DNA of 34,627 nucleotides from Paracoccaceae bacterium (lineage in GTDB: Bacteria > Pseudomonadota > Alphaproteobacteria > Rhodobacterales > Rhodobacteraceae). Positions within the stretch are counted from its first letter, which is position 1. Each line of letters starts with the position of its first letter. The stretch covers positions 1 to 34,627 of the forward strand of contig JAFGVZ010000133.1 in NCBI GenBank assembly GCA_016937725.1, in the 5' to 3' direction. The position numbers were made by a program, and so were the translations under genes. Below the pieces are notes generated by a model. It was not told where the DNA came from and searched no databases. It saw only the letters and a program-made list of their open reading frames with translations. Shown piece after piece: positions 8,508-15,826 of the stretch.

Positions 8508-9260
8508 ATGGCAGACCCAAAAGTGGCGCTGGTCACGGGGGCCGCGCGCGGCATCGGGCTGGCCACGGCGCAGGATTTCGCGGCACAGGGCTGGCGCGTT
8601 GTTCTGTTGGACCGCGACCACGACGAATTGGCAAGCGCCGTGGCGCTGGTGCCGGGCGCGTCTGGCGTGATCTGCGACATCTCGGTCCCCGACGCGGTTA
8701 CGGCAGCTTTCGCAGCACTCGACCGGCTGGATTGCCTTGTGAACAACGCAGGTGTCGCGCATTTCGGACCGATAGAGGATTGCGATTTCACCCTATGGCG
8801 CAATGTCATGGCCACCAATCTGGACGGCACGTTCCTGTGCTCTCAGGCCGCTTTGCCGCTTCTGAAAGCCAGCAAGGGCAGCATCGTGAATATCGCCTCC
8901 ATCTCTGGGCTGCGCGCATCCACCTTGCGGGTGGCCTATGGCACGTCCAAGGCTGCCGTCATTCAATTGACCAAACAGCAGGCGGCGGAACTGGGTGAAT
9001 ACGGCATCCGCGCGAATTGCGTCTGCCCCGGCCCGGTGCGCACCAAGCTTGCGATGGCGGTGCACAGCCAAGAGATTATTGACGCTTATCACGACGCAAT
9101 CCCGCTCAATCGCTACGGGTCCGAAGCGGAAATCGCCGCCGCGATCACTTTTCTCGCTTCTGACCGGGCAAGCTATATCACGGGGCAAATTCTGGCCGCC
9201 GATGGCGGGTTTGACAGCACCGGCGTCGGCCTGCCCGCGCTGCGAAAGGACGCGCCATGA
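8508..9260 (+). CDS. Short-chain dehydrogenase/reductase (SDR), substrate unknown
   Basis: 250 aa classical SDR. The NAD-binding motif TGAARGIG is at 10-17, Asp35 at the end of beta-2 suggests NAD rather than NADP, NNAG is at 79-82, and the catalytic set is Asn104, Ser131, Tyr144 and Lys148 (YGTSK). PGPVRTK and ASDRASYITGQ fit the C-terminal part of polyol/3-oxoacyl-type SDRs. GGGAGGG precedes the start. The stop overlaps the start of the SAF-domain oxidoreductase (ATGA at 9257), so the two are translationally coupled and probably act in one pathway. A sugar-alcohol or sugar-acid oxidation is plausible, but nothing in the sequence fixes the substrate. Confidence 0.9.
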   Translation: MADPKVALVTGAARGIGLATAQDFAAQGWRVVLLDRDHDELASAVALVPGASGVICDISVPDAVTAAFAALDRLDCLVNNAGVAHFGPIEDCDFTLWRNVMATNLDGTFLCSQAALPLLKASKGSIVNIASISGLRASTLRVAYGTSKAAVIQLTKQQAAELGEYGIRANCVCPGPVRTKLAMAVHSQEIIDAYHDAIPLNRYGSEAEIAAAITFLASDRASYITGQILAADGGFDSTGVGLPALRKDAP

Positions 9261-10540
9261 ACCTTGCGCGCCTTGCCGCAGAGCGCGACCGCCCCATCCG
9301 CGTGGCCCTGATCGGGGCGGGCAAATTCGGGTCAATGTTTCTGGCCCAAGTGCCGACCATCGCGGGGCTGAAGGTTGCGGTCATCGCCGATCTGGACCCG
9401 GACCGCGCCCGCGCCGCCTGCCGCAATGTGGGTTGGGATGACACGCTCATCAAAGCCACCCACTTCACCGATAGCGGGCTGATTGCCGCCCGCGCCGAGG
9501 TCGATGTCGTGATCGAGGCCACGGGCCACCCCGAAGCCGGGATCACCCACGCGCGGGCTGCAATCGACGCGGGCTGCCACATCGTCATGGTCAATGTCGA
9601 GGCCGATGTGCTGGCGGGCGCGGAACTCTCCCGCCGCGCCGCCAAAGCAGGTGTCGTCTATTCCATGGCCTATGGCGACCAGCCCGCGCTTGTGTCGGAA
9701 ATGGTCGATTGGGCGCGCGCCACGGGGTTTCAGGTCGCCGCCGCGGGCAAAGGCACCAAGTATCTGCCCGCCTATCACCACGTCACGCCCGATGATGTCT
9801 GGTCGCATTACGGCCTGACGCCCGAGGCTGCCAAAGCGGCGGGCATGAACCCGCAGATGTTCAACTCGTTTCTGGATGGCACCAAATCCGCGATCGAAGC
9901 CGCTGCCATGGCCAATGCATGCGGCTTGGATGTGCCCGAAGCGGGCTTGGGCTTTCCGCCCTGCGGGGTGGATGATCTGGCGCATGTGCTGCGCCCGGAA
10001 TGCGTGGGCGGGCAGCTTGCCCGCGATGGCATGGTCGAGGTGGTCTCCTCGCTGGAACGCGACGGGCGGCCGGTGTTCCGCGATTTGCGCTGGGGCGTCT
10101 ATGTCGTGCTGAAAGCGCCCAATGACTACGCTGCCGCCTGTTTCAAGCAATACGGCCTGCCGACCGACACGACCGGGCGTTACGCGGCAATGTATAAACC
10201 CTTCCACCTGATCGGGCTGGAATTGTCGGTCTCTGTCCTGTCAGTCGCTTTGCGGGGGGAACCCACCGGCCAAACCCGCGACTGGCGCGGCGATGCCGTG
10301 GCGGTGGCCAAACGCGACTTGCGCGCAGGCGAGGTGCTGGATGGCGAAGGTGGCTGGACGGTCTATGCCCGCGCCACCTCGGCACAAGCCAGCCGCGCCG
10401 GGGCGCTTTTGCCCATCGGCCTTGCGCATGGCGTCACGCTTACCCGCGACATTCCCGCTGGCACTACCTTGCGGATGGAGGATGTGGCGCTCAACGAAAA
10501 GCTGCATGGCGTGCAGTTGCGCCGCCAGATGCTGCTTTGA
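9257..10540 (+). CDS. NAD(P)-binding oxidoreductase with C-terminal SAF domain (COG4091 homoserine-dehydrogenase-like)
   Basis: 427 aa. A Rossmann motif GAGKFG (20-25) and IADLDPDR with Asp46 indicate dinucleotide binding, probably NAD. The middle resembles homoserine-dehydrogenase-like proteins (VVIEATGHPEAG, then AAAGKGTKYLP, HHVTPDDVW). The last about 85 residues are a SAF domain (AVAKRDLRAGEVLDGEGG, IPAGTTLRMEDVAL), a fold shared with antifreeze proteins and FlgA that sometimes leads to a false flagellar name. It is coupled to the SDR by a 4-bp overlap. Members of this family occur in sugar-acid and polyol catabolic clusters, but here no kinase, aldolase or transporter is adjacent, so the reaction is unknown. 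A perfect hairpin follows at 10548. Confidence 0.87.
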   Translation: MNLARLAAERDRPIRVALIGAGKFGSMFLAQVPTIAGLKVAVIADLDPDRARAACRNVGWDDTLIKATHFTDSGLIAARAEVDVVIEATGHPEAGITHARAAIDAGCHIVMVNVEADVLAGAELSRRAAKAGVVYSMAYGDQPALVSEMVDWARATGFQVAAAGKGTKYLPAYHHVTPDDVWSHYGLTPEAAKAAGMNPQMFNSFLDGTKSAIEAAAMANACGLDVPEAGLGFPPCGVDDLAHVLRPECVGGQLARDGMVEVVSSLERDGRPVFRDLRWGVYVVLKAPNDYAAACFKQYGLPTDTTGRYAAMYKPFHLIGLELSVSVLSVALRGEPTGQTRDWRGDAVAVAKRDLRAGEVLDGEGGWTVYARATSAQASRAGALLPIGLAHGVTLTRDIPAGTTLRMEDVALNEKLHGVQLRRQMLL

Positions 10541-10547
10541 CACCACG

Positions 10548-10573
10548 CCAACGGGGGCAACCGCCCCCGTTGG
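10548..10573. terminator. Terminator-like hairpin between convergent genes
   Basis: CCAACGGGGGC and GCCCCCGTTGG form a perfect 11-bp stem with the tetraloop AACC, between the ends of the SAF oxidoreductase (+) and the ridA-like gene (-). It could stop transcription from both sides. There is no T-run on either strand, so it may be only a weak or Rho-assisted terminator. Confidence 0.6.
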
Positions 10574-10589
10574 ATATGGCAAAGCCTGC

Positions 10590-11003
10590 TCAGGGCATGG
10601 CAACAACTGCATCCACCTCAACCAGCATGGGCGGAATGGCAAGGCAGGGCACAGGCATCAATGTCTGTGCTGGCAATCGAGTGCCGAACACCTCGGTGAC
10701 TGCCTGCGTCAAGAGCGGCAGTTTGGAAGTCTCATGATCCACCACATACACGCCAAGCTTAACCACATGCTCGGGACCAGCACCCAGCGCTCCCAAAACG
10801 GAAACCAGATTGGCATAGGCTTGTCGCACTTGCGCCAGGAAATCGGGAGCAAATTGGCCCTGTGCATCGACCCCCGCCTGACCGGAGATGAAGGCAATCG
10901 ACCTGGCAGGGGCAATCGCGGCAACGCTGTAGCCCAAGGGGCGCGGGTCGGGCAATCCATCTGGGTTCAGGATTTGGGGCAGGTTTTTTGGTGTGTCCGT
11001 CAT
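10590..11003 (-). CDS. RidA/YjgF-family protein lacking the catalytic arginine
   Basis: 137 aa. The Rid fold is recognisable from AFISGQAGVDAQGQ near 37-50, QVRQAYANLVSVLGALGAG and VVKLGVYVVD. In E. coli RidA the arginine of PARSCVEV is needed for hydrolysis of 2-aminoacrylate. The matching place here reads PAQTLMPV, with Gln instead of Arg, so classic imine deaminase activity is unlikely and a Rid4-7-type or other role is more probable. The ATG at 11003 has AAAGGA upstream. A TTG two codons earlier is not needed. It is divergent from the WYL regulator, with a palindrome between them, and is probably its target. Confidence 0.86.
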   Translation of the reverse strand: MTDTPKNLPQILNPDGLPDPRPLGYSVAAIAPARSIAFISGQAGVDAQGQFAPDFLAQVRQAYANLVSVLGALGAGPEHVVKLGVYVVDHETSKLPLLTQAVTEVFGTRLPAQTLMPVPCLAIPPMLVEVDAVVAMP

Positions 11004-11048
11004 GGTCAAAGTCCTTTCTGATTGACGGATGCTGCATAAAACCGAACA

Positions 11049-11065
11049 GTGCCAAAAAATGGCAC
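11049..11065. promoter_or_regulatory. Candidate operator between ridA-like gene and WYL regulator
   Basis: GTGCCAAAAAATGGCAC is a perfect 6-bp inverted repeat with a 5-bp A-tract spacer, lying between the two divergent starts (11003 and 11086). Position and symmetry suit an autoregulatory site of the neighbouring HTH-WYL protein. It would fall inside the coding region if the regulator began at 11029, which argues for the later start. Confidence 0.55.
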
Positions 11066-11085
11066 CTTTCGTTCAGACTGAGCAG

Positions 11086-11817
11086 ATGCAGCGCAACGAA
11101 CGCCAACAGACAATTATCCGCTACCTGCGTCGGAACCATGGGACAACGCTGCAAATGCTGTGCGCCGAAACCGGGGCGGCGCGCCGGACCGTGCTGCGTG
11201 ACATCGCGGCATTGCGCGACCAAGGCTTTATCATCCAGTCGGAAGTCGGGCGCGGAGGCGGGGTGCGGCTTGACCCCAGTTCTGTCCAGACAACCGCGCG
11301 ACTGGCCGTTCCAGAGGTGTTCGCATTGCTTATCACGGTCGCGGCGCAACGCGCGACGCAACCTATACCTTTCTCTGACCTAGCAGATTCCGCGCTGGCC
11401 AAGATTGAACGCGCCCTGCCTCCTGACAAGCTGCGTGACCTGCGCGCGTTTCTGGGCTGTCTCTATATTGGAGAATTGCCATCGGGGCAGGATATCAGCC
11501 AACTTGGCCAGATCGACCCGATGCTGTTGCCTGTTTTCGAGGCCGGGTTTCTAAGCCAAACCCCGATCCGCTTTGACTATTGTGATGCCAAGGGACAGGT
11601 CACATCCCGCACGGTCGAACCGCAAGCCATGCTGATCCTGCCACCGCTTTGGTACATTGTCGCATGGGACCCTGCCCGCGACGGGTTTCGGCATTTTCGT
11701 ATGGACCGGATCGATGCGCCCATTGTGTGCGATGGCCCCCGCTTTCGCCGTCGGCATGTGCCCTTCAACCGGAATGTGCAATCCTATACTGGCCTTGTTC
11801 CACAGCCCGTGGCCTAG
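11086..11817 (+). CDS. HTH-WYL (YafY/DeoR-type) transcriptional regulator
   Basis: 243 aa. The N-terminus RQQTIIRYLRRNHGTTLQML followed by ETGAARRTVLRDIAALRDQG is a DeoR/HTH-11 winged helix. The C-terminal half carries a WYL domain with the key segment PPLWYIVAWDP and FRHFRMDRIDAP. Such regulators sense small ligands or nucleic acid through the WYL domain. The start at 11086 leaves 82 bp to the divergent ridA-like gene and keeps the palindrome at 11049-11065 outside the coding region. In-frame starts at 11029 and 11059 exist but none has a strong ribosome site, so the start is the least certain part. Confidence 0.85.
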   Translation: MQRNERQQTIIRYLRRNHGTTLQMLCAETGAARRTVLRDIAALRDQGFIIQSEVGRGGGVRLDPSSVQTTARLAVPEVFALLITVAAQRATQPIPFSDLADSALAKIERALPPDKLRDLRAFLGCLYIGELPSGQDISQLGQIDPMLLPVFEAGFLSQTPIRFDYCDAKGQVTSRTVEPQAMLILPPLWYIVAWDPARDGFRHFRMDRIDAPIVCDGPRFRRRHVPFNRNVQSYTGLVPQPVA

Positions 11818-11922
11818 CCTGCCTAGCGCTATATTGCACCTTATCCTGTAAGCCCGACTGGAACCAAAGCCCGCGCCAAAAGGGGCTGTCGCCCAAACTC
11901 AAAGAGCATTAACAAACGGCAT

Positions 11923-12366
11923 ATGACCCTACGACCCGAATTCTGGCACACAGTGCCCCTATCCCAGATGACCGCCCCCGAATGGGAGGCGCTTTGCGAT
12001 GGCTGCGGGCGCTGCTGCCTGAACAAGCTGGAAGATATCGACACGGATGAATTGATCTTCACCCGCGTCGCCTGCCGCCTGTTCGATGACAGCACATGTC
12101 GCTGCGCGAGCTACGAGAACCGCAAATCACTTGTGCCAGAATGCGTGGTGCTGACGCCGTCGACCCTGCCCGACATTGCCTATTGGATGCCCGAAACATG
12201 CGCCTACCGGCTACTGCACGAAGGCTATCAACTTCCGCTCTGGCACCCGCTGATTACGGGCGATCCGAATTCGGTGCGGCAAGCGGGCGTGTCGATGCAC
12301 GACCGCACCGTGTCGGAAAGCACCGTGCCGCTGGATGATTGGGAAGATTACCTGCTGGAGGATTGA
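11923..12366 (+). CDS. YkgJ/YcgN-type cysteine-cluster protein (UPF0260)
   Basis: 147 aa. The CDGCGRCCLNK motif places Cys25, Cys28, Cys31 and Cys32 in the CxxCxxCC arrangement, with further cysteines at 51, 59, 61, 74 and 93, so a metal or iron-sulfur centre is likely. Conserved pieces such as CRLFDDSTCRCASYENR and PDIAYWMPETCAYRL fit UPF0260, whose function is unproved. The ribosome site is weak. The 105-bp gap after the WYL regulator shows no clear feature. Its 3' end overlaps the end of the convergent DMT exporter gene by 19 bp. Confidence 0.88.
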   Translation: MTLRPEFWHTVPLSQMTAPEWEALCDGCGRCCLNKLEDIDTDELIFTRVACRLFDDSTCRCASYENRKSLVPECVVLTPSTLPDIAYWMPETCAYRLLHEGYQLPLWHPLITGDPNSVRQAGVSMHDRTVSESTVPLDDWEDYLLED

Positions 12367-13226
12367 GCGCGCCTGTAGCGCATCAGCACCCACAGGTTCG
12401 ACACCAACAAAACCGCCAGCACCACCGCGCCGCCGATCAACGTCCAGACGCCAGGGTCTTCACCCAAGGTGGCCCAGACAAGGATCGGCGCGAGCACCGA
12501 TTCCAGCAAGATCAGCAGCGACACCTCGGCGGAACTGATGTAGCGCGGCCCCAGCGTCATCAGCGAAGCTGCAACCGCAATGAAGAAGCCATGCCCCAAC
12601 AAAAGCGGCCATTGCGACGGAAAAGACCCGGCAATATCGGCAAAGGGTGCCATCAGCAGCGCCGTGCCGATCAACGATACCGGAACCGCCGGCAACATAG
12701 AGCGCGCGCGCAAGCTGCGCACGGCTGTCAGGGCTGCGGCAAAACAGGCCGCAACCACCAGCGCCATCAGATCGCCCGTCCAGTGCGCGCCTGCCGTCTC
12801 GTGAGAGCCGCGCAGGATAATACCCAGCCCCACGAAGACGCCCATCATGGTAAGCATCATACGGATAGAGAGCGCTTCGCCCAAAAAAACGCGGCTGAAC
12901 AGCGCGGCAAAGACCGGCATCGCGGCAAGAATGAAGACCACATTCGCCACGCTGGTATGCGCCACGGCCATGACAAAGCTGATGGACGCAATGCCGAACA
13001 GCACGACATAGGCCAGCCCGGCGCAGCCCGTCTGGCGCAGCGAGGTCACCGCGCGCGGCCCATCCGTCAGCAAGACGAAAGACAGGATCAGCCCCCCGGC
13101 CACAAGATTGCGCCAGAAGGAAATCGTGATCGGCGTGGTCTCTATCAGCCGCACGAACAGCGAATCGGGCACGATGAACAACACACCGAGCGCGGTTAGG
13201 GCCAAACCTTTAACATGTTCATTCAT
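12348..13226 (-). CDS. DMT-superfamily exporter (EamA domains)
   Basis: 292 aa inner-membrane protein with about ten hydrophobic helices in two EamA repeats. The first begins LTALGVLFIVPDSLFVRLI with FWRNLVAGGLILSFVL. The second contains LMALVVAACFAAALTAVRSL and LILLESVLAPILVWATLGED, the typical helix-9/10 block. DMT proteins usually export amino acids, purines or other metabolites, but the substrate is unknown. It starts 27 bp after the P1 hydrolase stop on the same strand, so the two may share a transcript. It overlaps ykgJ tail-to-tail. Confidence 0.88.
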   Translation of the reverse strand: MNEHVKGLALTALGVLFIVPDSLFVRLIETTPITISFWRNLVAGGLILSFVLLTDGPRAVTSLRQTGCAGLAYVVLFGIASISFVMAVAHTSVANVVFILAAMPVFAALFSRVFLGEALSIRMMLTMMGVFVGLGIILRGSHETAGAHWTGDLMALVVAACFAAALTAVRSLRARSMLPAVPVSLIGTALLMAPFADIAGSFPSQWPLLLGHGFFIAVAASLMTLGPRYISSAEVSLLILLESVLAPILVWATLGEDPGVWTLIGGAVVLAVLLVSNLWVLMRYRRAQSSSR

Positions 13227-13253
13227 GCCCTGCTTTTCGGTCCGGCCCGGTGC

Positions 13254-14249
13254 CTAGTCAAGCGCCGGGTGGGTGGCGCGCCAGCTTTTCTGCGTCAAAT
13301 GCGCGGGCGGGTCGGCCAAGTAAACCGCACGCGCAATGGCGCGGGCAAGGCAGGTCGCGGCAGCATGGCCCAGTTCGACCATGTCGAGCGCCGTGGCCGA
13401 TGGCCCCGCACCCGTGGATACCGCGAACACGATGTCTCCGTCGAATTGGGTATGCGACGGCACGACGGCGCGCGCCATGCCGTCATGCGCCGCAATGGCC
13501 AGCCGGGTCAGTTGCGCTTGAGTCAAGGGGGCATCGGTGGCGATTATGGCAAGTGTCGTGGCCTCTCGCGCCAGTTTTGTCATGGGGGGTAGTGCAAAAG
13601 CCGTTTGCGGAGCAGGGCCAAGCCCGCCGAATTCGCCCTGCCACTCAAACGGTGCCGCCCAGAAATGCGGGCCGTCCCCCACCGTCACGCTGCCCACCGG
13701 GTTTGCCGCCACCAGCGCCCCAACGGTCGCGCCGGAAGCCAACACCCAAGACGCAGATCCAATCCCGCCCGCGACATTGGCCGTGGTCGCGCCCAGCCCC
13801 GCACCGTGGCTGCCCAAGGCAAAGTCCGGTGCCGCCGCGTCCAGCGCCGCGCGCCCCAAGGCGGGATAGGGGCTCTCGGCCCAGTCTTTCACACCGCCAT
13901 TGGCCAGATCAAAGAGGATTGCGGCGGGCACAATCGGCACATGCTGCCCCGCCACCGCAAAGCCGCGCCCTTGGGCGCGAAGCCCCGCCATCACGCCAGA
14001 CGCCGCATCCAGCCCAAAGGCAGAGCCGCCCGACAGCACAATCGCGTCCACCTCTTGCACCAAGCGGTCGGGGGCCAGCAATTCAGTCTCTCGCGTGCCC
14101 GGCGCGCCGCCCATGATATGCACACCCGCGCCGAATGGCGCATCACCCACCAGAACCGTGGCACCACTGCCCAGCCGCACGTCCTGCCCATGGCCCACGC
14201 GCAAACCGGCAACATCGGTAATCAGGTTGCGAGGGCCGGGGCCGGTCAC
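13254..14249 (-). CDS. P1-family N-terminal nucleophile hydrolase (DmpA/NylC-like)
   Basis: 331 aa. Blocks include NLITDVAGLRVGHGQD (8-23), LSGGSAFGLDAASGVM (72-87) and GATVGALVAANPVGSV (173-188). TTLAIIATDAPL begins at 231, then AHDGMARAVVPSHTQFDGD. These match the P1/S58 peptidase family, which cuts itself before a Ser/Thr to create the nucleophile. Thr231 is the likely nucleophile. NylC-type members usually have Asn before it, here it is Ala230. The start is a GTG at 14249 overlapping the previous stop (GTGA), which agrees with homologous length. An ATG far upstream at 14447 would run through the neighbouring gene. Natural substrates of this branch are mostly unknown. Confidence 0.87.
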   Translation of the reverse strand: MTGPGPRNLITDVAGLRVGHGQDVRLGSGATVLVGDAPFGAGVHIMGGAPGTRETELLAPDRLVQEVDAIVLSGGSAFGLDAASGVMAGLRAQGRGFAVAGQHVPIVPAAILFDLANGGVKDWAESPYPALGRAALDAAAPDFALGSHGAGLGATTANVAGGIGSASWVLASGATVGALVAANPVGSVTVGDGPHFWAAPFEWQGEFGGLGPAPQTAFALPPMTKLAREATTLAIIATDAPLTQAQLTRLAIAAHDGMARAVVPSHTQFDGDIVFAVSTGAGPSATALDMVELGHAAATCLARAIARAVYLADPPAHLTQKSWRATHPALD

Positions 14250-14587
14250 TCGGCGGCGTCCCGGTGCAGGAAATAGGGGTCTTGGCTCTCCCAGTAAGCC
14301 ACAAGGTCGCAGGCGCGGTCGCCGGGCAGCCCAAGCGCCTGCATCGCGCGCAAATCTGTGGCGATCAGCGTGGCCATCTGCCATCCTTCTCGCGCGCGCA
14401 AGCCACTGGTGCCATCGATGCCGAACATACGCTCGACCGCATCGCACCCGGTGGCGATTGCCAGCACAAGATCAAGGATATGCGCCTGCGGAGACATCTG
14501 CGCCAAGGATGCCGCCAGGCTGCGCACAGGAATACCCTCTGCGCAGAGCGTTTCAATCACACGCTCCGCCATATCTTCAAGCTGCAT
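14246..14587 (-). CDS. Unrecognised small protein between mnhG and the P1 hydrolase
   Basis: 113 aa starting MQLEDMAERVIETL. I do not recognise a family. The sequence is mixed alpha-helical, soluble and without signal peptide or membrane helix. It has an ILDLVLAIATGCDAVERMFG stretch and a tail with ARE(G)WQMATLIATDLRAMQALG and CDLVAYWESQDPYFL. The reading frame can be extended to a TTG at 14689, but the ATG at 14587 gives a compact protein. Its ribosome site is weak. The stop overlaps the GTG of the P1 hydrolase by 4 bp (GTGA), so the two are translationally coupled, which is the best evidence that it is real. It lies 98 bp downstream of mnhG on the same strand. Confidence 0.7.
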   Translation of the reverse strand: MQLEDMAERVIETLCAEGIPVRSLAASLAQMSPQAHILDLVLAIATGCDAVERMFGIDGTSGLRAREGWQMATLIATDLRAMQALGLPGDRACDLVAYWESQDPYFLHRDAAE

Positions 14588-14685
14588 CGTTCCAGCGCAC
14601 CCATACAAACACAGGCTACCGACGCGCCGGGAAGCGCGCCCACACCCTTCACCCGCCGAAACTATGCCGCAGGTTGCCGCGCCAA

Positions 14686-15051
14686 TCAATCGGAAGAGCG
14701 GTCTTGCCCCAGATGCCCGGCCCAGCGCGTGCCCGCGCGCTCCGGCTTGGGCAAATCGCGCTCGGCCACATGGTTGCGCAACTGCACCCGCGCGATGAAA
14801 AACGCGGTGATGGGCGCGGCCAAGAACAGGAACAGCGTGATCATCAGCTCGTGAAAACTAAGCGCATCCTCGACGCCGAAAAAATAAAGCATCGACGCAA
14901 TCAGCACGCCGCCCACGCCCAGCGTGGTGGCCTTCGTGGGCGCGTGTAGCCGGGTCATCTGGTCAGGCAGCTTTAGTAGGCCGAATGACCCGACAAGACC
15001 GAAAAACCCTGCAATAACAAGCAGCGCCGCAATAACATATTCCAAAATCAT
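14686..15051 (-). CDS. mnhG: Mrp Na+/H+ antiporter subunit G
   Basis: 121 aa. Three hydrophobic helices appear, with FGLLKLPDQMTRLHAPTKA (23-41) and TTLGVGGVLIASMLYF, the signature of MnhG/MrpG/PhaG. It is a membrane subunit of the multi-gene cation/proton antiporter. Its tail (RNHVAERDLPKPERAG onward) is polar and cytoplasmic. The ATG at 15051 lies 11 bp after the mnhF stop. It is the last recognised antiporter gene. Confidence 0.93.
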   Translation of the reverse strand: MILEYVIAALLVIAGFFGLVGSFGLLKLPDQMTRLHAPTKATTLGVGGVLIASMLYFFGVEDALSFHELMITLFLFLAAPITAFFIARVQLRNHVAERDLPKPERAGTRWAGHLGQDRSSD

Positions 15052-15062
15052 GCCAGCGCCCC

Positions 15063-15335
15063 TTATTCGATGATATTGCCGCGGAGGATGTAGCGGCAAT
15101 AGGCCACGGTCGAGATGAAGCCCATCATGGCAAACAGCATCGCCGCCTCGAAGAACACGCCGGTGCCAAAGGCCATGCCGTAGATCACGATCAGCGCGAT
15201 GATGTTCACGACCATCGTGTCGAGCGCGAGAATCTTGTCGCCCGTGCTGTCGGCGCGCACAAGGAACCACAGGTTCATCAGCAGGCCCAGCCCGAAACAA
15301 ACGGCTGCGAAAACCAGAGCATAGGTCAGGATCAT
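15063..15335 (-). CDS. mnhF: Mrp Na+/H+ antiporter subunit F
   Basis: 90 aa, three membrane helices, with RADSTGDKILALDTMVVNIIA, the conserved MrpF core (GD.I.ALD). Its start overlaps the mnhE stop by 4 bp (ATGA at 15332-15335). MrpF is an obligatory small subunit of the complex. Confidence 0.93.
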   Translation of the reverse strand: MILTYALVFAAVCFGLGLLMNLWFLVRADSTGDKILALDTMVVNIIALIVIYGMAFGTGVFFEAAMLFAMMGFISTVAYCRYILRGNIIE

Positions 15336-15823
15336 TCAAAAATCTCCTTCAGGCGGCGCTCGTAGCGGGATTTGATGTCATGCACCGTGCCGGCTGGGTC
15401 CGGCGCATGCAGGCAATGCACCAGCAGGCTGTTACCATCCTCGGCAAGGTCGGCCGAGACGGTGCCCGGTGTCATTGTAATCGTGCCCGCCAGCAGCGTG
15501 ATCGCTTCGGGCCTGCGGAGTTCCAGCGGCACGGTGATGAAGGCGGATTGCAGGTCTGCGTTGCGCTTGAACAGGATAATCAAGGCCACTTGCACATTGG
15601 CCACGCAAATGTCCCACAGCACGATCAGGATATACCCGATGATTCCAAGTGGATTGCGCAGCTTTGGGCGGTCCGGCCAATAGGCAGCCGTCACCAGCGG
15701 CACGATGGTGCCTAGAATCAGGCCAAAGACCACCGCGTTCAACGTCAGCACATTGACCAGCATGACCCAGACAGCGGTCAGAACCAACGTCAGCAGCGGA
15801 TGGGGGAAAAGTTTACTGAGCAT
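15332..15823 (-). CDS. mnhE: Mrp Na+/H+ antiporter subunit E
   Basis: 163 aa. Two N-terminal helices (LLTLVLTAVWVMLVNVL, AVVFGLILGTIVPLV) are followed by a cytoplasmic domain with the MrpE motifs ITLLAGTITMTPGTVSADL (about 112-130) and LLVHCLHA. The start lies 3 bp after the mnhD stop. In this family subunit E helps assembly and activity rather than carrying ions. Confidence 0.93.
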   Translation of the reverse strand: MLSKLFPHPLLTLVLTAVWVMLVNVLTLNAVVFGLILGTIVPLVTAAYWPDRPKLRNPLGIIGYILIVLWDICVANVQVALIILFKRNADLQSAFITVPLELRRPEAITLLAGTITMTPGTVSADLAEDGNSLLVHCLHAPDPAGTVHDIKSRYERRLKEIFE

Positions 15824-15826
15824 GGC

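Noticed and set aside
9257..10540. Flagellar FlgA-type protein because of the SAF domain
   Set aside because: Most of the protein is a Rossmann-fold dehydrogenase, no secretion signal is present, and no flagellar genes are nearby.
14250..14447. N-terminal extension of the P1 hydrolase to an ATG at 14447
   Set aside because: It would run through the coupled upstream gene with unrelated, Arg-rich sequence. The GTG at 14249 gives the family length.
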